From NCBI GenBank assembly GCA_041389525.1, contig JAWKRR010000029.1, positions 27,239-91,238 on the forward strand: a stretch of DNA of 64,000 bases, given 5' to 3'. The translations under genes and the position numbers were made by a program. Of this stretch, positions 8,601-16,673 are shown in pieces. This stretch comes from JACKFB01 sp041389525 (GTDB lineage Bacteria; Myxococcota_A; UBA9042; PHBI01; JACKFB01). Position 1 is the first letter of the stretch. Each line of letters starts with the position of its first letter. The notes under the pieces are model-generated. The model was given only the letters and a program-made list of their open reading frames with translations, did not search any database and had not been told where the DNA came from.

Positions 8601-11486
8601 CTAGGGCGCGCCGACGTCGTAGGTGCAGGTCTTGCCGCCCGGCGGCGTCCAGGTGCCGTCGGCGTCCGCGTCGATGAAGATGGCGTTGGCCGTGAAGCGC
8701 GGGACGCGACGGGCCGCGAACTGCTCAAGGCCGCGCGGCAGCGACTTGGTGCCGAAGCCCAGCACGGCGATGTGCGCGTCGATGGTCACCGGCAACATCA
8801 GCGTGCCGTCGTACTTCACGATGGCGTCGGGGTCGGTGGTCTCGACCGTCATGACCTCGTCGCAGTTCGAGAACACCTTGAAGTGGGTCACATCGATCTG
8901 CGGCAGCGCCTCGATGTGTACCGAGAGCGCGACCATCCCGGCCGTCGGCACCACCGTGTCGCCCATCCCCGCCGAGCCCACCGAGACGCGCGCGAAGGCC
9001 CCGGTCGAGACCAGCACCCTGCCCTCCTGGTACGCCGAGGTAAGCTCGCTCTCCTTGAACTCGGTGATGTCCTCGGAGGCGGCCGGGAAGTAGGTCCGCG
9101 GGCTACCCAAATCCATCCCGTGGACGTCGGTGTTCCCGATGGCGCTGATGCGATGGCCCAGATTCAAGAAGCTCTGCCAGTCGTCGAAATGCCCAGTGTC
9201 CTTCGGGCTCTTCGGGTCCACAAAGGGGTCGCGGTTTCCGTTCTGGTACTCGATGACGTCGAAGTTCCACGCCCACAGCTTCGCGGTGGCCGGCAGGCCG
9301 AACCGGGTCGGGTCCGTCTCGGCCACCTCGCCGGTCAGGCGGTCGTAGTCCACCAAGCACATCCAGGCGCAGCCCTGACGCGGGTGGTTGAGCTGGGTGA
9401 CCGCGGCGCCGCGCGCTCGCTCCGCGTCGAAGATCTGCTCGAGATCCAGCCCGTACCAGCGCACAGGGCCTCCACGCGGGTCCTCCTCGGCGGGCAGGGG
9501 CTCGAGCCCGAACATGATCGTGTGCTCGGGCAGCGTCGCGGTGACCTCCTGACCGGCCACGGCCGTGATCCAGTCGGTGAGTCCTGCCTCTGTGACGCCC
9601 ACGCGCCAGTCCGTGACGATCTCGTGGTCGGTGCCGATGGCGACGTCCAGGCCCTCGGCCGCGGCGGAGCGGATGCGGTCGGCCACCAAGATGTCGCTGT
9701 CGGCGCTGGGGCCGGCGTGCATGTGCGAGTCCGTGCTGAGCCAGCCCGTGGTGTCGACCAGGTGCGACAGGGAGACGTCCAGGGTCGCCGTTTGGCCCGC
9801 CGAGATCGTGATGGATCCTTGCCAATCGCTGTATTCGAAGCCGCGCGTGACGCTGACGTCGTAGGTCCCGGGGACCACCGGGCGCGTGTCCGGCATCCCG
9901 TCGGCGAAGATGAGGACGGAGCCGCCACCGCTCGGCCACAGGGTGATGCGCGAGGGCAGGCCCTGGCCGGTGTCGTCGGTGATGTCGTAGGCGAGGGCTC
10001 CGGGGGCGTCCAAGCTCAGATCGATGGTGGCGGGCTGGCCTAACTTGAACGGGATGGGGGCAGAGTCGGTGCGCCCGAGGGCTTTCGCGACGACGCGCAG
10101 GTCGGCGCCCAGGTCGGGCAGGTCCCCTCCGTATGCGCCGGCCGCGTCGGTGCGGAAGCTGTCGACCACCTGCCAGCTTCCCTTGTCGCCCTTCATCTGG
10201 ACCTCCACGGTGGCGTCGGGAAGCGGGGACGCCGTGTCAGCAGCCGTGACGACCCCGGAGAGCGCGAGCGGCGCGTAGGTCGCTCCGCCCCAGGCGCCGG
10301 CGTTCGTCTTCAGCATCGACTCGGCCGCGGAGTTCATGTCCCAGCCGCCGACCGAGGCGTAGAAGCGGAAGAGGTGGCTGTCGTCAGCGCTGCCTGCCGG
10401 GCCGAGGACGGGCGGCGCGAGGAAGGTCGAGAGGTCCAGCAGGGCGTCGACGCCCGAGATATTGACCGTGGCCATCTCCGCGTCGCCGATGGCCAGGGCC
10501 CACGCCCCGTCAGCCGCCAGCGAACCAAGCCAGGGGAAGCCCACGGCCAGGTTGAAGCCGCCGAAGCTGAACGTGGAGGCCCGGAAGATCACCGGCCGCG
10601 TGGTGTCGCCGAAGATGACCATGCCGCCGGCCAGGAGCGGCTGCTCGTCGGCCTCGGTGTTGCGAGCGTTCAGCTCCATCCGCAGCGTCTGGCTGCCGGG
10701 GTCGAGGATGTAGTCCAGGGTCCAGTCCACGCCCAGGGGCTCGCTGGGCAGCTTCTTGCCGCCGGAGGTTGCGATCTGCTTGATGAGCTCCAGCTCGACC
10801 AGCCACATGCGATCGTCGACGCCGTGGACGCGCACGCGGGCCTCGCCACCCGCCGATCCGTCCGATATCACCTCGATATTCGTGCCGTTGAAGGCGCGCA
10901 GCACCGAGCTGGCGAAGCTGCTGACGTTGGCGAAGCCCATGAGGATGGCGACCTCGCCGAAGCGCTCGGGGCCCGCTTGGGCGCAGCCATCCAGGGCCAC
11001 GGCGTCGGCGAGGATGCCGGGGTAGTAGTAGTAGGTCTTCTGGGGGCCGAGCCCGGTGATGATGAAGGCGGCGTTCTCGTTCATCAGCAGCCAGTCGCCC
11101 TGCCCGCCGAGGGCGTCGGGGCCCTCCATGCGCAGCTCGGGATCCTCGATGCGGCCTGCGTAGGTGCGGCCTGGGACGGGGCAGCCGAGCTTGAAGAGGG
11201 GCGCTGAGCCGGCGGGGGCGGGGGTCAGCGAGGGGTGGGTCGGGACGTCGGGCGGCACGTCCATGGCGGCGTCGGGGGTGGCGTCGGGGGCGGCGTCGGC
11301 GTCGAGCGCGGCGTCCGGGACGGCGTCGACTTCGGCGCTGGCGTCCGCGTCGGCGCTGGCGTCGGCGTCGACGGTCGCGTCGCTTGAGTCATCACCGCAG
11401 CTCGCGACGAGCGCCGGCACGCTGAGGAGGAAGACCGCGGCGGCGGCGGCGCGGTTGAGACGGGACGCGAACGCTGGCATGGACAT
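8601..11486 (-). CDS. PHP-domain metallohydrolase lipoprotein (CehA/McbA-like)
   Basis: A 961-residue lipoprotein with lipobox LVASC (Cys30) and a tether of Asp/Ala/Val repeats over about residues 37-85. The N-terminal half has no motif I recognise beyond beta-rich sequence; a carboxypeptidase-regulatory-like module (DTASPLPDATVEVQM) sits mid-protein. A PHP domain starts near residue 585: DSHMH, then TDHE near 621, LNHPRQG, and GNTDVHG near the end, which are the metal-binding His/Asp/Glu clusters of PHP phosphoesterases. CehA/McbA-type members act on esters or phosphoesters. The start has GGAGAG (11494-11499) before ATG; an inner ATG at 11480 is also possible. A possible PHO-like dyad lies just upstream. 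Substrate unknown. Confidence 0.82.
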   Translation of the reverse strand: MSMPAFASRLNRAAAAAVFLLSVPALVASCGDDSSDATVDADASADADASAEVDAVPDAALDADAAPDATPDAAMDVPPDVPTHPSLTPAPAGSAPLFKLGCPVPGRTYAGRIEDPELRMEGPDALGGQGDWLLMNENAAFIITGLGPQKTYYYYPGILADAVALDGCAQAGPERFGEVAILMGFANVSSFASSVLRAFNGTNIEVISDGSAGGEARVRVHGVDDRMWLVELELIKQIATSGGKKLPSEPLGVDWTLDYILDPGSQTLRMELNARNTEADEQPLLAGGMVIFGDTTRPVIFRASTFSFGGFNLAVGFPWLGSLAADGAWALAIGDAEMATVNISGVDALLDLSTFLAPPVLGPAGSADDSHLFRFYASVGGWDMNSAAESMLKTNAGAWGGATYAPLALSGVVTAADTASPLPDATVEVQMKGDKGSWQVVDSFRTDAAGAYGGDLPDLGADLRVVAKALGRTDSAPIPFKLGQPATIDLSLDAPGALAYDITDDTGQGLPSRITLWPSGGGSVLIFADGMPDTRPVVPGTYDVSVTRGFEYSDWQGSITISAGQTATLDVSLSHLVDTTGWLSTDSHMHAGPSADSDILVADRIRSAAAEGLDVAIGTDHEIVTDWRVGVTEAGLTDWITAVAGQEVTATLPEHTIMFGLEPLPAEEDPRGGPVRWYGLDLEQIFDAERARGAAVTQLNHPRQGCAWMCLVDYDRLTGEVAETDPTRFGLPATAKLWAWNFDVIEYQNGNRDPFVDPKSPKDTGHFDDWQSFLNLGHRISAIGNTDVHGMDLGSPRTYFPAASEDITEFKESELTSAYQEGRVLVSTGAFARVSVGSAGMGDTVVPTAGMVALSVHIEALPQIDVTHFKVFSNCDEVMTVETTDPDAIVKYDGTLMLPVTIDAHIAVLGFGTKSLPRGLEQFAARRVPRFTANAIFIDADADGTWTPPGGKTCTYDVGAP

Positions 11487-11577
11487 TGGCTCTCCGGTGC
11501 GCGGGTGACGGCCGCGCGACGCGGAGGCTAGCACTCCGGGAGAGCCGGGTTCCATGGCGAAAGGCGGCGTCGGTCGA

Positions 11578-12312
11578 TCAATCGTCGGGGAGGTCGGGGT
11601 GATCGCCCTTGAGGAGCAGGCCAGGCAGGAAGCGGTCGACGGTGTGCTGGACGACGACGGCGCCCGCGGCGGCCGAGGCCATGAGGCGCTCGAGGGGGTT
11701 TGAGGCGCGCGGGGTCGCGTCGGGGCGGTGATCTCGCGATTCGTCAGGCGGTGGCGGGGAAATCGGGACATCGAGTTCGACGAGCGCGCCATCCTGGGCC
11801 ACGACGATGCTGCCCTGTGCGACGTCCTCGAGCAGGCGGCGCATGGGCAGGTTGGTCGCCAGGACGGTCGCGCGGAAGTGGGTGACGCCGTGGCTGCGCG
11901 CGGCGTCGGCGAGGCGGCGGAGCAGCAGGCGGCCGAGGCCGACCCCCTGGGCCGTGTCGATGATGGTCACGGCGGCTTCGGCGATCTCGGTCTCGCCCGG
12001 CAGCACGATGTAGCGGGCGACGCCGACGCCTTCACGCTCGCGGCCGCGGGAATCCAGGCGCGCGGCGCCGATGGCGAGGTGGCGCACGCCGTCGACCTCG
12101 GTGAGGTAGCGCAGCTCGGCGTCGGTCAGGCGCGCCTTCGCGGTCAAGAAGCGGCGGTATTGCGACTCCGGCGAGAGCTTCCCGAGGGCGCGCACGAGCA
12201 GGCGCTTGTCCGAGGCGCGGATGAGGCGAAGGCGCACCCGCCCGAGCGGAGGCAGCACGCACTCTTCGCGCCAATCGCCGTCGTAGGTCGTGGTCGGTGG
12301 CTCTGCCTGCAT
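11578..12312 (-). CDS. GNAT-family N-acetyltransferase
   Basis: A 244-residue protein. Residues 1-60 hold the charged N-terminal strand PLGRVRLRLIRASDK; the acetyl-CoA loop (motif A) is QGVGLGRLLLRRLADAA, matching the Q/RxxGxG/A rule of GNAT enzymes. The C-terminal 70 residues after DVPIS are Pro-rich and do not belong to the catalytic fold. The ATG at 12312 is chosen because GGAGA lies 6 bases upstream; the longer frame adds a low-quality Arg-rich stretch. Similar GNAT domains are found alone or fused to acyl-CoA synthetases in protein lysine acetylation, but the substrate here cannot be told. Confidence 0.82.
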   Translation of the reverse strand: MQAEPPTTTYDGDWREECVLPPLGRVRLRLIRASDKRLLVRALGKLSPESQYRRFLTAKARLTDAELRYLTEVDGVRHLAIGAARLDSRGREREGVGVARYIVLPGETEIAEAAVTIIDTAQGVGLGRLLLRRLADAARSHGVTHFRATVLATNLPMRRLLEDVAQGSIVVAQDGALVELDVPISPPPPDESRDHRPDATPRASNPLERLMASAAAGAVVVQHTVDRFLPGLLLKGDHPDLPDD

Positions 12313-12861
12313 CGTCTCCAGCCGCCCCGCGCCCCGCCAGCGACGGCGAGACCAAGCAGCACGACGGCGACCGAGGGAGTTCGGCACCGTCGGTGGCGCG
12401 CGAGGCGCCGCTGCCGGGCCAATATACCCGAAAGTCGAGCACCTCATCCTTAGTATGGGGCCCCGTCGCGCTGGGCCCGCCCCTCGGTCGCGGACGACGG
12501 CGAGGCGGCGCCGGGACGCCGGAGGGATCTGGCCGCCGCCGCGGAGGCCACGCAGTCGCTGGGCCCTGCGGCGGGCGCGCGGCCCGGTGATTCGGGATGG
12601 GAACTAGCGAGGATCCCTTGACTTTTCGAGCCCTGAAGCCCACCGTGTCTGCTGAATGAGCACAGGTTGCGCGACACTCGAAGCAGGCATCCGTACCAGG
12701 ATGCAAGGCAGAACCGGCGTACACGCTGCCGGGAAGGGGACCCCACGGGTCACCGACTTCCGGCCGCCCGTGACGCCTGCTGCCAGCGCCGGCGCGAGTC
12801 ATTTCTCACTCCATCGTCGCCCGGACGCCGCACCCTTGTGCCCGAATAAGGAAATAACCGA
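12313..12861. other. Divergent intergenic region, 549 bp
   Basis: No gene is supported here. It must hold the promoters of the GNAT gene (minus) and the RhlB-like gene (plus). TATATT on the minus strand (12421-12426) is a possible -10 box about 110 bases before the GNAT start. On the plus side the DEAD-box leader may be long; it contains a perfect hairpin GCATCC-GTACCA-GGATGC (12687-12704). No known riboswitch is seen. Confidence 0.5.
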
Positions 12862-14463
12862 TTGAATTTCAATAGCTTGAAGCTCCCCGAACCACTGCTG
12901 CGCGCGGTGGCGGACCTGGGCTTCGAAACCCCGACGCCCATCCAGGCTCAGGGACTTCCCATCCTCTTGACGGGCGCCGACATCGCCGGACAGGCCCAGA
13001 CGGGCACCGGCAAGACCGCGTGCTTCTTGCTCGGCACCATGACGCGACTGCTCGAGGTCCCACGACCCGAGGACGGCAGCCCGCGCGCCCTCATCGTGGC
13101 CCCGACGCGCGAGCTGGCGATTCAGATCGCCTCGGACGCGGTGCAGCTCGGCGTGCACACGTCGCTCGAGATCGGCCTCTGCTACGGCGGCGTCGACTGG
13201 GACAAGCAGGCCTCGCGCCTGCGCGACGGCGTGGACATCGTCGTCGGCACCCCCGGACGACTGCTGGATTTCTACCGAAATCGCGTGCTGCGGCTTGGGA
13301 AGATCGAGTCGTTCGTGCTCGACGAAGCCGACCGCATGTTCGACATGGGCTTCATCAAGGACATCACGGCGCTCTTCCGCGCGATTCCCGCGAAGCACCT
13401 GCGGCAGTCGATGCTGTTCTCGGCGACCCTGAGCGAGTCGGTGATGCGCCTCGCCTGGCGCTTCATGAACGACCCGGTCGAGGTGTCGGTCACGCCCGAC
13501 GAGATCGTCGTCGACCACATCGACCAGTACCTCTACCACGTGGCGTCGCGCGAGAAGATGCCGCTGTTGCTGGGGTTGCTGAAGCGCGAAAACCCAGAGC
13601 GGGCGCTGGTCTTCGTCAACACCAAGCGCGTCGGCGAAGAGCTGACGTGGCGCCTCAACCACAACGGGTATCCCGCGGCCTACATGTCGGGGGACATCCC
13701 GCAGAAGAAGCGCCAGAAGATCATCGAGGCGTTCAGGGCCGGGAAGATCGACCTGCTGGTGGCGACCGACGTGGCGAGCCGCGGCATCCACGTCGACGAC
13801 ATCACGCACGTCTTCAACTACGACGTGCCCGACGACGCCGAAGACTACGTCCACCGCATCGGCCGCACCGCGCGCGCCGGCGCCGAGGGCAAGTCGATGA
13901 CCTTCTGCTGCGAGAACTACGCGGTGAATCTGCAGGGCGTCGAGCGATACATCGACGGGAAGATCCCGTCGGTCTTCGTCGAGGACGTGCTGATGGAGCC
14001 CGACCGGGCCGGGCGTTTCCCGCGCACGCGGGGGCGGGTCTACACGGGCTGGCCGCCCGAGGGTGACCGCAACGACGAGCGGGCCGGCGAGTCGGGACGT
14101 GACGGCGGACGCGATGGCGGACGTGACGGCGGGCGGCGCAAGCGTCGCGACGAGGGCGCGAGCGCGGGTGGGCCACCGCCGAAACGGACTCGCAAGCGGA
14201 AGACCGCGGACGACGGCGCGGTGAGCGCTGACGCGGGCGCCGCGAACGGGGGCGCGAGCGATGGCGGCGGCGAGGCCGCGGCGGGCCAAAGCAACGGTGC
14301 TCCGGCGCCGCGGGCGCGACGCAGCAAGGCCCCGGCGGCGGCGGCCTCCGAGTCGGGCGACGGCGGCGCGAAGGCCTCGGCGGGCCGCTCGAGGTCGGGA
14401 CGGAAGCGCTCGCGTCGGAAGATCGGCGACGGTCAGGGACTCACCGAGTCCGCCGACAGCTGA
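12862..14463 (+). CDS. rhlB: DEAD-box ATP-dependent RNA helicase, RhlB-like
   Basis: A 533-residue helicase for RNA unwinding in decay or ribosome assembly. All motifs are present: Q motif GFETPTPIQAQG, Walker A AQTGTGKT (44-51), DEAD (154-157), SAT (near 187), and in the second RecA domain TDVASRGIHVDD and HRIGRTARAG. The core reads closest to E. coli RhlB, for example DEADRMFDMGFIKDI and VFNYDVPDDAEDYVHRIG. After about residue 390 comes a basic Gly/Arg/Lys/Ala tail with RDGG repeats, likely an RNA-binding extension. The start is TTG, with AAGGA (12848-12852) 9 bases upstream and a normal N-terminus. CsdA/RhlE are alternatives but fit less well. Confidence 0.93.
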   Translation: MNFNSLKLPEPLLRAVADLGFETPTPIQAQGLPILLTGADIAGQAQTGTGKTACFLLGTMTRLLEVPRPEDGSPRALIVAPTRELAIQIASDAVQLGVHTSLEIGLCYGGVDWDKQASRLRDGVDIVVGTPGRLLDFYRNRVLRLGKIESFVLDEADRMFDMGFIKDITALFRAIPAKHLRQSMLFSATLSESVMRLAWRFMNDPVEVSVTPDEIVVDHIDQYLYHVASREKMPLLLGLLKRENPERALVFVNTKRVGEELTWRLNHNGYPAAYMSGDIPQKKRQKIIEAFRAGKIDLLVATDVASRGIHVDDITHVFNYDVPDDAEDYVHRIGRTARAGAEGKSMTFCCENYAVNLQGVERYIDGKIPSVFVEDVLMEPDRAGRFPRTRGRVYTGWPPEGDRNDERAGESGRDGGRDGGRDGGRRKRRDEGASAGGPPPKRTRKRKTADDGAVSADAGAANGGASDGGGEAAAGQSNGAPAPRARRSKAPAAAASESGDGGAKASAGRSRSGRKRSRRKIGDGQGLTESADS

Positions 14464-14512
14464 TCGAGGCGCCGGTAGCCGCCGGTCCATCGTGCCGGCG
14501 GCGCCGCCTCGA
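14464..14512. terminator. Large two-part hairpin between convergent genes
   Basis: Directly after the rhlB stop, TCGAGGCG (14464-14471) pairs with CGCCTCGA (14505-14512), and inside it GCCGCCGG (14478-14485) pairs with CCGGCGGC (14495-14502) around a 9-base loop. It separates two convergent genes, so it can stop transcription both ways. No T-run is present, so its strength as an intrinsic terminator is uncertain. Confidence 0.55.
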
Positions 14513-14544
14513 GAGCGCTCGGGCGAAGCGTCGGTTCCGCGCGG

Positions 14545-15834
14545 TCAGACCTCCGCGCGGGGCTCGCCGGCCAGTCGGGCGGCGCGGGCTGCCCAGCGCG
14601 GCACCTCGCTCGCGACCGCTGGGTAGCGCGAGTACCACGCCCGCGTCAGCTCCATGCGGGCGACCACTGGCGCGAGGCCGGCGGCGGCGCGGGGAGCGCG
14701 TGCTGCGGCGCGCAGCGTGCGGGCGAGCGTGCGCGGGCCGAGGGTCGGTGACTCTTGGTCCAGGCCCGCCCGCGCCAGCTCCGGGTCGAGCAACCCTGCC
14801 TCCATGAGCCGCGCCGTGTCCTCGACGGTGCGCTCCTGGGAGAAGCGGCGAAACACGTCGTAGCTGGCGAAGAGCCCGCCCCAGCGGCGCATCCACCGGA
14901 CGCCGTACGCCTCCGGACCGCCGCCGTCGGCCAGCGCCTGCGCCAGCTCGGCCGCGGCGATGAGCCCCGCGCCGATGCCGGACCCGTGCGCCGAGAAGAC
15001 CTGGCAGCCTGAGTCCCCCAAGAGCGCGACAGGCCCACGCGCGAGCACATCGGCCGGCCGCCCCAGCGGGATCGCGCGCGCCCCGCCGAACTCGCGCTCG
15101 CCGACCCAGGGCTCTGAGGCCACGAAGCGGTCGAGAATCGCCCGCCCCGACGGATATCCGAGCGCCGGGATGCTGCCCGTGAGGATGGAGACCTGCGCGT
15201 CGCTGGCGCGCACGTTGATGATGGAGAACCCGCCATCCAGGCTTGAGAAGACCGCCGTCTCGCCCCACGCGACGCCGTGGCGCGCGTAGAAGGCTCGGGC
15301 TGCCGCCGGGTCAAGCACCGCGCGCACCTCTTGGGCGGCCGCGCAGATGTCGGTGCGCGCGGGTCCCGGGCCTGGCAGCAGCTTGGCGCCGCCGAGGCCT
15401 GACGCGTCCACGAAGAAGCGCGCGCGCACGGCACCCGCGCTGGTCTCGAGCGTGTCGCCGTGGAGCGCGCCCACGGTCACGCCGCCCTCGAGCCGCGCGC
15501 CGCTGTCTCGCGCCAGCGCCTGCAGACGCGCGGTGAGGGCGCGCATGTCCACCTCGAGCACGCCGTGCGCGGGGATGCGTACCCGATGGGGCCCCATGCC
15601 GGCGATGAGGTTCATGGCGTGGCCTGAGCCCCGCAGCTCGGCGCCCCGCGGACGCTCGAACCCCGCGCGGTCAAAACACCAGCCCGGCACGCCGTTTACC
15701 CAGCGCGCGCCTGCCTCTTCGAGGTCGCGCCGCTCCAGGACCCGCACGCTCAGCCCGCGCCGCGCACACAGCGCCGCGGCCGCCGCCCCCGCCGTCCCCG
15801 CGCCCACAATCGCGACGTCCACCCGCTCGGTCAC
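14545..15834 (-). CDS. FAD-dependent oxidoreductase (geranylgeranyl-reductase/halogenase-like)
   Basis: A 429-residue flavoprotein. The N-terminus has the dinucleotide motif VAIVGAGTAGAAAAALCARR (GxGxxG) ending in an acidic residue (LERR), and the second FAD motif is ALLGDSGCQVFSAHGSGIGA, where GD contacts the ribityl chain. This is the p-hydroxybenzoate hydroxylase/geranylgeranyl reductase fold. I prefer the GTG at 15834 because GGGGAGGGAG lies just upstream; the ATG at 15849 has no ribosome site and sits inside that purine stretch. It lies alone between rhlB (convergent) and phoB (divergent). Substrate unknown; lipid or isoprenoid reduction is possible. Confidence 0.8.
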   Translation of the reverse strand: MTERVDVAIVGAGTAGAAAAALCARRGLSVRVLERRDLEEAGARWVNGVPGWCFDRAGFERPRGAELRGSGHAMNLIAGMGPHRVRIPAHGVLEVDMRALTARLQALARDSGARLEGGVTVGALHGDTLETSAGAVRARFFVDASGLGGAKLLPGPGPARTDICAAAQEVRAVLDPAAARAFYARHGVAWGETAVFSSLDGGFSIINVRASDAQVSILTGSIPALGYPSGRAILDRFVASEPWVGEREFGGARAIPLGRPADVLARGPVALLGDSGCQVFSAHGSGIGAGLIAAAELAQALADGGGPEAYGVRWMRRWGGLFASYDVFRRFSQERTVEDTARLMEAGLLDPELARAGLDQESPTLGPRTLARTLRAAARAPRAAAGLAPVVARMELTRAWYSRYPAVASEVPRWAARAARLAGEPRAEV

Positions 15835-15840
15835 GGTCTC

Positions 15841-15845
15841 CCTCC
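15841..15845 (-). promoter_or_regulatory. Ribosome binding site that sets a GTG start
   Basis: GGAGG on the minus strand lies 6 bases before the GTG at 15834 and overlaps the region an ATG start at 15849 would translate. It therefore favours the GTG start of the FAD oxidoreductase. Confidence 0.7.
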
Positions 15846-15962
15846 CCATCGGAAAGCCACGCCGGGCATACCACGCGGCGGCCGATCTCGCGCCGGGCGC
15901 GAACGCATCGACCAAACCCCGAGAGCCTTGCGCGGCGCGCGGCGGGGCGTTACACCACCCCC

Positions 15963-16673
15963 ATGGCGCGACGCGTACTGCTCATCGAGGACGAATCGGA
16001 TCTCGTCGAGACCGTGTCCTGGGCTCTGACCCGCGAGGGCTACACGGTCGACTCCACCGGTCTGGGCGCCGAAGGCCTCGCGCGCGCCCTGCGCCAGCCG
16101 CGCCCCGACATCATCTTGCTCGACCTCATGCTGCCGGACATCGCAGGCACCGAGGTCGCCCGCCAGCTGCGCAGCGACCCACGGACGCGTGAGACCCCGC
16201 TCATCATGGTGACCGCCCGCGCCGAGGAGATCGACCGCGTGGTGGGCTTCGAGCTGGGCTGCGACGACTACATGACCAAGCCCTTCAGCATGCGCGAGCT
16301 GGCCCTGCGGATGCGCGCGGTGCTGCGGCGCGCCGCCCCCGCCCACGCGCCCCACGCCGAATCCGACCTCCAGGGCTTCGGCGTCCTGCGCATCGACGCC
16401 CCAGGGCACCGAGTCTGGGTCGCCGACGAGGAGATCGCCCTCACCGCGCTTGAGTTTCGCCTCCTGACCACCCTGTTCGACCGCCGCGGTCGGGTGCAGA
16501 CGCGCGAGGTCTTGCTCAGCGACGTCTGGGGCATGAACCCCGACCTCACGACCCGCACGGTGGACACGCACGTGAAGCGACTGCGCGAGAAGTTGGGGGA
16601 GGCCGCCGCCTACGTCGAGACCGTGCGCGGCGTCGGCTATCGCTTTCAGGACCGCGTGGACGACGGCACGTGA
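15963..16673 (+). CDS. phoB: Phosphate response regulator PhoB (OmpR/PhoB type)
   Basis: A 236-residue regulator. The receiver domain (1-120) has the acidic pocket ED (9-10), phospho-acceptor Asp54 in ILLDLMLPD, Thr in VTAR, and Lys in MTKPF. The C-terminal winged helix (about 140-235) has LTALEFRLL and TRTVDTHVKRLREKLG, the recognition helix of PhoB-like proteins. It overlaps the downstream kinase gene by 4 bases. The PHO boxes before the porin and pstS genes 2-4 kb downstream, and the Pst operon itself, support the PhoB identity over other OmpR-family regulators. Confidence 0.93.
   Translation: MARRVLLIEDESDLVETVSWALTREGYTVDSTGLGAEGLARALRQPRPDIILLDLMLPDIAGTEVARQLRSDPRTRETPLIMVTARAEEIDRVVGFELGCDDYMTKPFSMRELALRMRAVLRRAAPAHAPHAESDLQGFGVLRIDAPGHRVWVADEEIALTALEFRLLTTLFDRRGRVQTREVLLSDVWGMNPDLTTRTVDTHVKRLREKLGEAAAYVETVRGVGYRFQDRVDDGT

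Noticed and set aside
12799..14490. 563-codon minus-strand frame opposite the helicase
   Set aside because: The plus strand carries all DEAD-box motifs.
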